DNA of 36,655 nt from an uncultured Clostridium sp. (lineage in GTDB: Bacteria > Bacillota > Clostridia > TANB77 > CAG-508): NCBI GenBank assembly GCA_945865665.1, contig CAMBEE010000015.1:1-36655 (forward strand), written 5' to 3'. Positions 23,940 to 31,774 of this stretch are shown piece by piece. The position numbers and the translations under genes are program-made. Under the pieces are notes generated by a model. The model was not told where the DNA came from, searched no databases, and was given only the letters and a program-made list of their open reading frames with translations. Within the stretch, counting starts at the first letter, position 1. Each line of letters opens with the position of its first letter.

Positions 23940-24011
23940 AATTTACTGAAAATTTCAGTTTTTTTGAGTATGATAAAAAGTAGAATTAAGACTGTAAATT
24001 GTAAAAAAGAA
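23940..24011 (+). repeat. Dispersed AT-rich element, copy C
   Basis: Begins AATTTACTGAAAATTTCAGT, a short hairpin followed by seven T, then GAGTATGATAAAAAGTAG. The first 44 bp match copy A at 41 positions. The space 23890-23939 is AT-rich without recognised features. The element lies 35 bp before the promoter of the 24166 gene. Confidence 0.8.
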
Positions 24012-24045
24012 TAAAATAATTTAAAAATAAAAAACTTAAAACTTA

Positions 24046-24074
24046 TTGTTAATAAAATATTTATGTGATAAAAT
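24046..24074 (+). promoter_or_regulatory. Promoter of the 24166 gene
   Basis: TTGTTA (24046-24051), 17 bp, TAAAAT (24069-24074), about 90 bp before the ATG. Confidence 0.6.
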
Positions 24075-24165
24075 ACAAACTAAAGATAAGACAACTTTGT
24101 AATGCAAATTTATGTATATAATTTTTAAAATTATATAAAATAAAATACAAAGGAGGTTTCAAAAT

Positions 24166-25227
24166 ATGGAACAAAAAATCAAAGCCGTACAATATGGCGT
24201 AGGAAAAATGAGTTTATACACAATGAGATACATGCTAGAAAAAGGAATTGAAATAGTAGGAGCAGTAGATGTAAATCCAGCAGTAATTGGAAAAGACATA
24301 GGAGAAATATTAGGAAGAGAAAAATTAGGAGTAGTTGTTGTACCAACAGAAAATGCTGAAGAAATGATGCAAACAACAAAGCCAGATATATGTATAATAA
24401 CAACAAGAAGTTTAATAGCAGAATTGGAAGAACCATATATGTTATGTGCAAAATTGGGAATAAATGCAATATCAACATGTGAAGAAGCATTTTATCCACA
24501 AAATTCAAATCCAACATTAACAAATAAAATTGATGAATTGGCAAAAGCAAATAACTGTACAATAACAGGAACGGGATATCAAGATATATATTGGGGCCAA
24601 CTTATAACTTCAATTGCTGGTTCAACACAAAAAATAACAAAAATAAAAGGAAGTTCAAGTTATAATGTTGAAGACTATGGAATTGCTTTAGCAGAAGCAC
24701 ATGGAGCAGGATTGACATTAGAAGATTTTGACAAACAAGTTGCGTCTGTTGATAGAATGTCAGATGAAGAAAGACAAGAAATAATAAATAAGGGTGAGTA
24801 TGCACCATCATATATGTGGAATGTAAATGGATGGTTGTGTTCAAAATTAGGATTAACAATTATAAGCCAGACACAAAAATGTGTACCACAAACATATAAA
24901 GATGATATTTATTCTTCAACATTGGATATGACAATAAAAGCAGGAGATGCAACAGGAATGAGTGCAGTTGTTACAACAAAAACAAAAGAGGGAATTACTA
25001 TTGAATCTGAATGTATAGGAAAAGTTTATGCACCAGATGAATTTGATAAAAATGTTTGGACAGTTGAGGGTGAGCCTACAACAACTATTACTGTTGAAAA
25101 ACCTGCAACAGTTGAATTGACTTGTGCAACAGTTGTTAATAGAATTCCAGATGTTATTAATGCAGAGCCTGGATATATTACAACAGAAAAATTAGGTGAT
25201 TTACAATTTAAAAATAAAATATGTTAA
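24166..25227 (+). CDS. 2,4-diaminopentanoate dehydrogenase-like NAD(P)-dependent oxidoreductase
   Basis: 353 residues. The N-terminal Rossmann domain (IKAVQYGVGKMSLYTMRYML, about 5-24, then GAVDVNPAVIGKDIGE) and the central ISTCEEAFYP and GTGYQDIYWG blocks place it with the dihydrodipicolinate-reductase-like group that includes Ord, 2,4-diaminopentanoate dehydrogenase of the anaerobic ornithine oxidative pathway. No other ornithine genes (oraS, oraE, ortA, ortB) are nearby, so the substrate may differ. AAGGAGGT precedes the ATG. It is monocistronic, ending at a GGGGACGG hairpin. Confidence 0.75.
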   Translation: MEQKIKAVQYGVGKMSLYTMRYMLEKGIEIVGAVDVNPAVIGKDIGEILGREKLGVVVVPTENAEEMMQTTKPDICIITTRSLIAELEEPYMLCAKLGINAISTCEEAFYPQNSNPTLTNKIDELAKANNCTITGTGYQDIYWGQLITSIAGSTQKITKIKGSSSYNVEDYGIALAEAHGAGLTLEDFDKQVASVDRMSDEERQEIINKGEYAPSYMWNVNGWLCSKLGLTIISQTQKCVPQTYKDDIYSSTLDMTIKAGDATGMSAVVTTKTKEGITIESECIGKVYAPDEFDKNVWTVEGEPTTTITVEKPATVELTCATVVNRIPDVINAEPGYITTEKLGDLQFKNKIC

Positions 25228-25231
25228 AAAA

Positions 25232-25264
25232 TTCGGGATTGGGGGACGGATCTTCAATCCCGAA
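25232..25264 (+). repeat. Single-unit GGGGACGG hairpin
   Basis: TTCGGGATTG (25232-25241) pairs with CAATCCCGAA (25255-25264); the loop is GGGGACGGATCTT. It is the minimal form of the family seen at 14011 and 17216, here 5 bp after a stop codon and followed by AAATTTT. Confidence 0.85.
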
Positions 25265-25303
25265 AAATTTTATAAGAAAATTTTAGAAATTTTTAGAAAT
25301 GTA

Positions 25304-25332
25304 TTGACAAAAATTAATAAAAAGCTTATAAT
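25304..25332 (+). promoter_or_regulatory. Consensus promoter of tRNA-Tyr
   Basis: TTGACA (25304-25309), 17 bp, TATAAT (25327-25332). A perfect 8-bp inverted repeat (CTTGTCGA 25337-25344, TCGACAAG 25349-25356) lies at the start site. Confidence 0.93.
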
Positions 25333-25375
25333 AACTCTTGTCGATACGTCGACAAGATATTTCAAAATTTAATAT

Positions 25376-25461
25376 GGGTAGGTGGCCGAGTGGCTAAAGG
25401 CGGCAGACTGTAAATCTGTTCTCATTTGAGTACGAAGGTTCGAATCCTTCCCTGCCCACCA
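25376..25461 (+). tRNA. tRNA-Tyr (anticodon GTA)
   Basis: 86 nt, class II tRNA with a long variable arm, acceptor stem GGGTAGG/CCTGCCC and encoded CCA. The anticodon loop within GACTGTAAATC gives GTA. Confidence 0.96.
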
Positions 25462-25462
25462 T

Positions 25463-25490
25463 AAAAACAAGGAAACTTGTTTTTATTTTT
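25463..25490 (+). terminator. Terminator of tRNA-Tyr
   Basis: AAAAACAAG (25463-25471), loop GAAA, CTTGTTTTT (25476-25484), then ATTTTT. Confidence 0.9.
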
Positions 25491-25531
25491 AAAAAATAGA
25501 CGAACATAAGTTTTTAATAAAGGATGAAAAA

Positions 25532-26275
25532 ATGAGAAAAAAATACACATTTATATTACCTTGTTTAAATGAAGAAAAAACGCTAGAATATTGTATAAAA
25601 GAAATACAAAGATGTATAGAAGATAAACAATTAAATGCAGAAATATTAGTGTCAGACAATAATAGTACAGATAATAGTGTAGAAATAGCAAAAAGAAATG
25701 GAGCAAGGGTAGTAATATGTCAAGAAAGAGGATATGGTGCAGCACTAATAAATGGAACTAGAAATGCAAATGGGAAATATTGCATAATGGGAGATAGTGA
25801 TGGAAGTTATGACTTTTATAATATAGATAAATTTATAGAAGGACTAGAATTAGGGTATGATTTGGTAGTTGGAAATAGATTTAAAGGTGGAATAAAAAAA
25901 GATGCAATGTCAATATCTCATAAGATAGGAGTTAGATTTTTATCAGGCTTTTCTAATTTGATATTTCATACGCCAATAAAAGATTATCATTGTGGGTTAA
26001 GAGCATATAAAAAAGAAAGTATTGAAAAAATTAATCTTACTCAAAAAGGAATGGAATATGCGAGTGAAATGATAATCCTTTCCAAAATAAATAATTTAAA
26101 AATGCTAGAAGTTCCAACAATTTTAAGAAAAGATTTAAGAGAGGAAAAATCGCACTTACGAACAATAAGAGATGGAATTAGACATTTGAATTTGATATGT
26201 ACTATTGCTTTTAATAAGGATAAATATAGAGTAGAAGATGGAAAATATAGAACTTCAGAAGAAAGGGAAAATTAA
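25532..26275 (+). CDS. Family 2 glycosyltransferase (polyprenyl-phosphate sugar synthase type)
   Basis: 247 residues. Opens YTFILPCLNEEKTLEYCI, has SDNNSTDNSVEIA and the metal-binding region GDSDGSYDFYN (about 88-98), then GNRFKGGI. No C-terminal transmembrane helices. The pattern is that of dolichol-phosphate-mannose-synthase-like enzymes that load a sugar from a nucleotide sugar onto polyprenyl phosphate. The next gene overlaps it and encodes a multispanning membrane protein, consistent with a make-and-use pair for lipid-linked sugar. The start at 25532 has AAGGATG upstream. Sugar identity unknown. Confidence 0.88.
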   Translation: MRKKYTFILPCLNEEKTLEYCIKEIQRCIEDKQLNAEILVSDNNSTDNSVEIAKRNGARVVICQERGYGAALINGTRNANGKYCIMGDSDGSYDFYNIDKFIEGLELGYDLVVGNRFKGGIKKDAMSISHKIGVRFLSGFSNLIFHTPIKDYHCGLRAYKKESIEKINLTQKGMEYASEMIILSKINNLKMLEVPTILRKDLREEKSHLRTIRDGIRHLNLICTIAFNKDKYRVEDGKYRTSEEREN

Positions 26276-27593
26276 ATTGAAAAAGGTAGTTAAATATATA
26301 ATAGCATTTGTCATTTTATTTTTAGTATTTAATAGTCTGTTATTATTAGGATCTTTGTTTCCTTCAAGTTTAATAGAAAAAAATGTAAGAGAATCTTCGG
26401 AAACCCTATTGAGTGAAGGAAACTATTATAAGATATCAAAATTTTTTGGAACAGAAAATGATAATTATACTGATGCTATAATGATAAATGAAGCATATTC
26501 TATAGATAATACAAATCCATTTTATTCGTATATGTCAGCAAGAAAAAATTATAAAAAAGATCAAACAATGCAAGAGTTACCTGATACAAAGGGAGAATTA
26601 ATATCTTTAAATAGCGAAGAAGATGATTATGAACCGGTATTAGAATTAAGCGATTTTTTAGATGGTGATATTAATACATCAATTACATATGCAAGATATT
26701 GGCATGGTTATTTACCTTTTCTTAGAGTATTATTGATATTTTTTAATATTTTAGAAATAAGGCATATAATATTTGTTCTTTTTATATTGATATTTGTATA
26801 CTTTATGTTTTTATTACGAAAACAATTTGGAAATATAATTGCTTTAATTTTTGGGCTATCACTGGTATTTGAGGGATATTTTTTTGTATCATATTCATTG
26901 GAATGTGCACCAATATTTTTAGTAATGATGATTTCAAGTATTGTACTATTAAAAAGAATTGATAAAATTCAAAATTTTTATTTTTATATTTTTATAGTAG
27001 CATGTATAACGAATTTTGTTGATTATTTAACCGTTCCACTAATTACTTTAGCTATACCATTATATATTTTCATATTATATAAACAACAGAAAAATCCTGA
27101 AATGGATAAAAAAGAGTATTTTAAGATTTTGATAAAATCTGTTATAGTTTGGGGAATCGGATATGCCATAACATGGTTAACTAAATGGATAGTATATGAT
27201 GTGATATATAATCAAGGGTTATTAAAATCAGCTATTAACCAAGTTGTGTATAGAACACAAAAAAGTAATGTTCGTACAGATAAAAATGTATGGCAGATTT
27301 TAACAGGATTTATGATTAATACACTTTTCAATTTTTTAGTGATTATTATTATTTTGTATAGTTTATCTTTGATAGGATTTAACAAATATAAAATAAAAAT
27401 TAATAGAATATCAAATGTTTTTAAAAGAACAGGATTACCTATTTTGATAATTGCAATAATGCCATTTGTTTGGTATATCGTTTTGACAAATCATACAGTT
27501 TTACATGGAATATTTGTATATCGACATATGCTTGTATTTTTAATAGGAGTACTTTTATTTATAAAAAATATATTTTGCGTAGAAATAAGATAA
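26238..27593 (+). CDS. Polytopic membrane protein, possible GT-C-type glycosyltransferase
   Basis: 451 residues if it starts at the ATG at 26238, which overlaps the glycosyltransferase gene by 38 bp; a TTG at 26277 with AAAGGGA upstream is an alternative and removes 13 residues. About ten transmembrane helices. Helix 1 (about 16-40) is followed by an extracytoplasmic stretch of roughly 110 residues, then the rest of the helices. This topology and the coupling to a polyprenyl-sugar synthase suggest an enzyme that moves a lipid-linked sugar onto a surface acceptor, but I do not recognise a catalytic motif. A strong terminator follows immediately. Confidence 0.7.
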   Translation: MENIELQKKGKIKLKKVVKYIIAFVILFLVFNSLLLLGSLFPSSLIEKNVRESSETLLSEGNYYKISKFFGTENDNYTDAIMINEAYSIDNTNPFYSYMSARKNYKKDQTMQELPDTKGELISLNSEEDDYEPVLELSDFLDGDINTSITYARYWHGYLPFLRVLLIFFNILEIRHIIFVLFILIFVYFMFLLRKQFGNIIALIFGLSLVFEGYFFVSYSLECAPIFLVMMISSIVLLKRIDKIQNFYFYIFIVACITNFVDYLTVPLITLAIPLYIFILYKQQKNPEMDKKEYFKILIKSVIVWGIGYAITWLTKWIVYDVIYNQGLLKSAINQVVYRTQKSNVRTDKNVWQILTGFMINTLFNFLVIIIILYSLSLIGFNKYKIKINRISNVFKRTGLPILIIAIMPFVWYIVLTNHTVLHGIFVYRHMLVFLIGVLLFIKNIFCVEIR

Positions 27594-27630
27594 AAAAATC
27601 AAAAAAACGGTTGTTTTTTTGATTTTTTTT
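27592..27630 (+). terminator. Strong terminator that overlaps the ftsZ promoter
   Basis: A 15-bp perfect stem (AAAAATCAAAAAAAC with GTTTTTTTGATTTTT) around GGTT, followed by more T. TTGTTT at 27611-27616, from its loop and descending arm, is also the -35 of the ftsZ promoter. Confidence 0.9.
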
Positions 27631-27639
27631 ATATATAAT
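27611..27639 (+). promoter_or_regulatory. Putative promoter of the ftsZ-like gene
   Basis: TTGTTT (27611-27616), 17 bp, TATAAT (27634-27639), 48 bp before the ATG. Confidence 0.6.
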
Positions 27640-27687
27640 AAGAAACAAATTGAAACAAAAAGAAAAAAACAGGGAGGAAGTTAAACA

Positions 27688-28662
27688 ATGAGCGATATCA
27701 TGGATTTAGACAAAACATTGAAAATAAAAGTAATAGGAGTAGGTGGAGCAGGAAATAATGCAATATCAAGGATGATAGAAGATAATGTTAGAGGTGTATC
27801 ATTCTATATGATAAATACAGAAACAGGAACATTAAAAAGATCAAGGACAAGTAATATATTACAAATAGGAGTTCAAACTACAAGAGGATTAGGTGCTGGA
27901 GCAAATGAAATTGTAGGAGAAAGAGCTGCTATAGAAAATAAAGAAGATATTAAACATATGTTAGCTGGAGCAGATTTAGTATTTATTACAGCAGGAATGG
28001 GTGGAGGAACTGGAACAGGTGCTGCGCCAATTGTTGCTGAAATAGCAAAAGAAATGGGAATATTAACAGTAGGAATAGTAACAAAACCATTCTTGTTTGA
28101 AGGAAAAGCACGTAGTTTAAGAGCATCAAAAGGAATTGAAAGACTAAAAAGTAATGTAGATGATTTAATAGTTGTTTTAAATGACAATCTTTTAAAAGTT
28201 ACAGATTCAAAAATTACTTTAAATAATGCCTTTTCATTGGCAGATAATATTTTGGAACAAGGAATTACAAGTATTACTGATTTATTAACATCAGTAGGTG
28301 AAGTAAATATAGACTTTGCTGATATTAAAACAACAATGAACTACAGAGGAAAAGCGTATATGGGAATAGGAAGAGCATCAGGAGAAAAGAAAGTAGAAGA
28401 AGCAGTCAGACAAGCTATAGAAAATCCATTAACAGAGAGTAAAATAGATGGAGCAAAAGGTGTAATCTTTAATGTAAAAGGAAACAGCAATTTAGGACTT
28501 ATGGAAATAAATAGTGCAGTTGGACTTATAAATGAAAAAGTAAGTGAAGATGCCAATATTATATTTGGAACAGTAATTGATGAAAATATGGGAGAAGATG
28601 TACAAGTAACAGTAATTGCAACAGGTGTTGAAGAAAAAGTTGGAGCCGAAGTTAAAAAATAG
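27688..28662 (+). CDS. ftsZ: FtsZ tubulin-like GTPase lacking linker and C-terminal peptide
   Basis: 324 residues. The GTP-binding domain is intact: GVGGAGNNAI (about 17-26), TRGLGAGAN, and the tubulin signature GGGTGTG (105-111). The T7 loop NIDFADIKTTM (207-217), which completes the GTPase site of the next subunit, is present. The fold ends at VTVIATGVE, where other FtsZ proteins continue with a variable linker and a conserved C-terminal peptide that binds FtsA, SepF, ZapD or EzrA. Here only about 12 residues follow. It is also outside the division cluster (no ftsA, ftsQ or mur genes nearby). It may be a second FtsZ with a different partner, or the sole one. GGGAGGA site; own promoter. Confidence 0.92.
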   Translation: MSDIMDLDKTLKIKVIGVGGAGNNAISRMIEDNVRGVSFYMINTETGTLKRSRTSNILQIGVQTTRGLGAGANEIVGERAAIENKEDIKHMLAGADLVFITAGMGGGTGTGAAPIVAEIAKEMGILTVGIVTKPFLFEGKARSLRASKGIERLKSNVDDLIVVLNDNLLKVTDSKITLNNAFSLADNILEQGITSITDLLTSVGEVNIDFADIKTTMNYRGKAYMGIGRASGEKKVEEAVRQAIENPLTESKIDGAKGVIFNVKGNSNLGLMEINSAVGLINEKVSEDANIIFGTVIDENMGEDVQVTVIATGVEEKVGAEVKK

Positions 28663-28743
28663 ATAGTTTAGAAATTTTTGATTTTGGTAATAATAGTTGA
28701 AAAATATCAATGTTGGAAGTTGGTAAGCGGGAGATGAATACTA

Positions 28744-29427
28744 ATGAAAAAACTTGTAGCAATAATTTGTATTTTATTATTTATTTTTATTGGAATGTAT
28801 ATAAATAAAAGTAGATCTACCCAAAGTTTGGTAACAGCTTCTGAAGTTTCTCAGGTTGAAGACTACATATCAAGAATATATATGTGGCAAGAAATTACAG
28901 GCGAAGCTTTACCAAAATTTGATAATATAAATAATGCACCAGATTTATGGATGTGGGAAGTAGTAAAGAAAAATCTAGAAAATTATGAACTATCATATGA
29001 GGAAATACAAGAAGAGGCAATAGAATTATTTGGAAATCAATTTGCAAAACAATTTCCTCAAGAAGGAACAGAATATATACAATATAATGAAGAATTGGGA
29101 AAATATATATCTACAGGAATAGGTTTAGATACTTTGGATGATTGCTTTTTGATAAAAAACATAAAAAAAACAAAAGATGGGTATGAGGTTGAAATAGCTG
29201 AATATTTAGAGGATTATGAGAATTCTTTAGGGGTAGAGGATGAGAATGAAATATATGAAATTTATATAAAAAATTTGAATCAAGAAACAATTGCTTCAGT
29301 AAAGAATAATGAAAGTGAAACAAAAGCTATTGAAACTGTCAAAGAAAATATAGATAAATTTACTACTAAAACTGTAAATTTAAGCAAAAGTTCAGATGGA
29401 AAAATATATGTTCAAAGTGTAAAATGA
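28744..29427 (+). CDS. Membrane-anchored extracytoplasmic protein of unknown function
   Basis: 227 residues. The N-terminus MKKLVAIICILLFIFIGMYI is a signal anchor or signal peptide without a lipobox cysteine. The exported part is acidic, with Trp-rich DLWMWEVVKKNLENYELS and EEAIELFGNQFAKQFP in the first half and a beta-type segment (TKDGYEVEIAEYL) later. I do not recognise it. It starts 82 bp after the ftsZ-like gene with no terminator in between, so co-transcription is plausible, and an envelope role linked to FtsZ is a guess. A hairpin terminator overlaps its stop codon. Confidence 0.75.
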   Translation: MKKLVAIICILLFIFIGMYINKSRSTQSLVTASEVSQVEDYISRIYMWQEITGEALPKFDNINNAPDLWMWEVVKKNLENYELSYEEIQEEAIELFGNQFAKQFPQEGTEYIQYNEELGKYISTGIGLDTLDDCFLIKNIKKTKDGYEVEIAEYLEDYENSLGVEDENEIYEIYIKNLNQETIASVKNNESETKAIETVKENIDKFTTKTVNLSKSSDGKIYVQSVK

Positions 29428-29463
29428 GACAAATGGGACAGACTCAAAATGTCTCATTTATTT
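29422..29463 (+). terminator. Terminator overlapping the stop codon of the 28744 gene
   Basis: AAATGAGACA (29422-29431) pairs with TGTCTCATTT (29450-29459), followed by ATTTG. The TGA stop codon lies in the ascending arm. Confidence 0.75.
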
Positions 29464-29509
29464 GTCGAAATATGAAAAAATGATAAGTCTAATTAGAAGG
29501 TGTAAATAA

Positions 29510-30400
29510 ATGGAATTAGAATTACTAGAAAAATGTGCAATATGTCCACACAATTGTGGAATAAATAGATTAAATAATCAAATAGGAAGATGCAAGTCAA
29601 AAGATACAGTAAAGGTAGCTTTGTATTCAACTCATAATTTTGAAGAGCCTTGCATTAGTGGAAAAAAAGGCTCAGGGACAGTCTTTTTTTCAAATTGTAA
29701 TATGAATTGTGTATTTTGCCAAAATTATGAAATAAGTCAACAGGGAAAGGGAAAAGAAATTTCAATAGAAGAGTTGGCAGATATTTTTATAAAACAACAG
29801 GAAAAAAATGTTGAAAATATTAATTTGGTAACACCAACAAGTTATGTACCACAAATTATTGAGGCAATTAAAATAGCTCGTGGTAATGGGTTAAAGTTGC
29901 CAATAGTTTATAATACAAATGGATATGAAAAAGTTGAAACTCTAAAAATGTTAGACGGATTTGTGGATATTTATTTACCAGATTTTAAATATTCAGATAA
30001 TGAGTTGGGGAAAAGATTATCAAAAGTGGATAATTATTTTGAAATTGCAACTGAAGCGTTAAAGGAGATGTATAGACAAACCGGAAAAGCAGTTTTTAAT
30101 GATGAAGGTATTATGCAAAGAGGGATGATTATTCGTCATTTGGTTTTACCTAATCATATATTAAATTCTAGAAGAGTTTTAAAATGGATAAATGAAAATA
30201 TGCATGATGTTTATGTTAGTGTTATGGCTCAATATTTTCCTACATATAAGGCTAAAGAGATTGATGATATAAGTAGAAAATTGACGAAAGAAGAGTATGA
30301 ACAAATTGAAAATTATTTGTATAGACTTGATTTGGAAAATGGGTATATTCAGGAACTGGGTGAACATGAAGAAGAGTATGTACCAAATTGGGAATTTTAG
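29510..30400 (+). CDS. pflX: Radical SAM protein, PflX-like (COG1313)
   Basis: 296 residues. The radical SAM motif is CNMNCVFC (Cys63, 67, 70). An N-terminal cysteine set (CAICPHNCG, Cys9, 12, 16, plus Cys28) could bind a second metal centre, as in PflX-type proteins. The VTPTSYVPQIIEAI and LPDFKYSDNELGKRLS blocks are family-typical. These proteins resemble pyruvate-formate-lyase activases but have no established substrate. No glycyl radical enzyme is adjacent. AGAAGGTG precedes the ATG. Confidence 0.85.
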   Translation: MELELLEKCAICPHNCGINRLNNQIGRCKSKDTVKVALYSTHNFEEPCISGKKGSGTVFFSNCNMNCVFCQNYEISQQGKGKEISIEELADIFIKQQEKNVENINLVTPTSYVPQIIEAIKIARGNGLKLPIVYNTNGYEKVETLKMLDGFVDIYLPDFKYSDNELGKRLSKVDNYFEIATEALKEMYRQTGKAVFNDEGIMQRGMIIRHLVLPNHILNSRRVLKWINENMHDVYVSVMAQYFPTYKAKEIDDISRKLTKEEYEQIENYLYRLDLENGYIQELGEHEEEYVPNWEF

Positions 30401-30503
30401 TTGATTTTGAGTAAGTACTATAGTTCTAAAGTTATTAAAATTTAATTGCTAAAATGGAAATCAATGAAAATATTAAAAAAATGTAGAAAATTGTAATTAG
30501 TTA

Positions 30504-30512
30504 TGTTATAAT
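30504..30512 (+). promoter_or_regulatory. Extended -10 promoter of the thyX-like gene
   Basis: TGTTATAAT: an extended TGn next to a perfect TATAAT (30507-30512), without a good -35. GCACT/AGTGC (30513-30517, 30529-30533) flank the likely start site. Confidence 0.6.
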
Positions 30513-30572
30513 GCACTTAAGTTGCAATAGTGCAGCCAATAATATTAATATATTACAAAGGAGATGTTACAA

Positions 30573-31715
30573 ATGAAAATCAAAGTTATTGCATCAACAA
30601 AAGTAGGATATGTATTACCAAAAGAAGAAGCTATTGATTTTTCAGGAAAATCTGCAGGCATTTGTTATTTGCCAGATACAGTAGAAACATTATTTGCAGA
30701 AGCACCAGAAAAAACACAGAGAAGAGCAAATGGAAACTTAGAGTCAGGTCATCATAGTGTTTTTGGCCATGCACATTACAACCTTATTTTAGAGGGAGTA
30801 CCAAAAATTCTTGCAATGATTTTAAATAATGAGAAGATATATAATACTTCGGAAAAATCAGCGAGATATACAAAAATGCAGCCTTCTAAAAGAGAAAAAA
30901 ATCTTTATGAAAAATGGATAGAACTTTACAAAAAGGAAATAAGTAAAGAATATCCAGATTTCGATGAGAAAAAGGTTCAAAAGTTGGCACAGGAAAATGC
31001 CAGATATTTAATAAGTGTTTTTACACCTGCAACAATAATGGAGTATACTGTAAGTTTTGAACAGCTAAACTTTATCGTTAGTTGGTTTGAAGACTATATT
31101 GAATACGAACCTGAAACAGAGTTTTCAACAAAATTAAAGAGTGCAATGAAAGAATTTTTAGAAGCATTGCCAGATTTAAAAGTAGAAAAATTAAATCCAA
31201 GAGTAAAAGGCACAAAATTATCTTTGTTTGCAAAAAGAGATAGAGCCGAAGAATTTGGAGAAAATTACAGTACTACATATCTTGCAAGTTTTGCGCAGTT
31301 AGCTCAGGCACAAAGACATAGAACTTTAGCTTATGAAATGACATTACTTGAAAAACCAGAATATTATGTTCCAAGAATAATCAGGGAAACAGAATTAGAA
31401 AAAGAATGGTTAAAAGATATATCTTCATTGGAGGAATATTATCCACAGGGAATGTTAGTGAAAGTGAATGAAAGAGGTACAGTAGAGAATTTTATCTTAA
31501 AATGTACAGAGCGTTTGTGTGGGGCAGCACAGCTTGAAATTATGGAACAGACAGTAATAACAATGAATAAATATTTGGAAGCCGTAAAGGATAATCCAGT
31601 TATTGAAAATGAATTACTTCCATATTCAAAAGGTGCAAGATGTACATTTCCTGGCTGGAAGTGCAAAGCACCATGTATTTTTGGTGGAAAAAATGCTATA
31701 AATAGAAAAATATAG
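30573..31715 (+). CDS. thyX: Double-domain ThyX-like FAD-dependent thymidylate synthase
   Basis: 381 residues from the ATG at 30573 (AAAGGAGA upstream; an ATG at 30564 is too close). Known ThyX is about 220-250 residues and makes dTMP from dUMP using FAD and methylene-THF, with motif RHRxxSxNExSxR. This protein has two ThyX-like halves. The first has GHHSVFGH (59-66) and SEKSARYTKM (93-102) but NNEK where RHR should be. The second has AQRHRTLAYEM (RHR at 248-250) and VNERGTVENF ... GAAQLEI (298-323), but LLEKPEYYVP in place of S-x-R-Y. The motif seems divided between the halves. It precedes folA, which fits thymidylate metabolism. Confidence 0.82.
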   Translation: MKIKVIASTKVGYVLPKEEAIDFSGKSAGICYLPDTVETLFAEAPEKTQRRANGNLESGHHSVFGHAHYNLILEGVPKILAMILNNEKIYNTSEKSARYTKMQPSKREKNLYEKWIELYKKEISKEYPDFDEKKVQKLAQENARYLISVFTPATIMEYTVSFEQLNFIVSWFEDYIEYEPETEFSTKLKSAMKEFLEALPDLKVEKLNPRVKGTKLSLFAKRDRAEEFGENYSTTYLASFAQLAQAQRHRTLAYEMTLLEKPEYYVPRIIRETELEKEWLKDISSLEEYYPQGMLVKVNERGTVENFILKCTERLCGAAQLEIMEQTVITMNKYLEAVKDNPVIENELLPYSKGARCTFPGWKCKAPCIFGGKNAINRKI

Positions 31716-31725
31716 CAGATCAAAA

Positions 31726-31747
31726 GGAGAAAGCTTAGGCTTTCTCC
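31726..31747 (+). other. Perfect 9-bp hairpin between thyX and folA
   Basis: GGAGAAAGC (31726-31734) and GCTTTCTCC (31739-31747) around TTAG. No T tract follows, so it is more likely an mRNA-processing or stability hairpin than a terminator. It lies 27 bp before folA. Confidence 0.7.
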
Positions 31748-31774
31748 ACAGTATAATTTAAAGGAGCAAAAGAA

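Noticed and set aside
24179..24859. Long minus-strand frames opposite the diaminopentanoate dehydrogenase-like gene
   Set aside because: Leucine-rich translations without ribosome binding sites, antisense to a well-supported gene.
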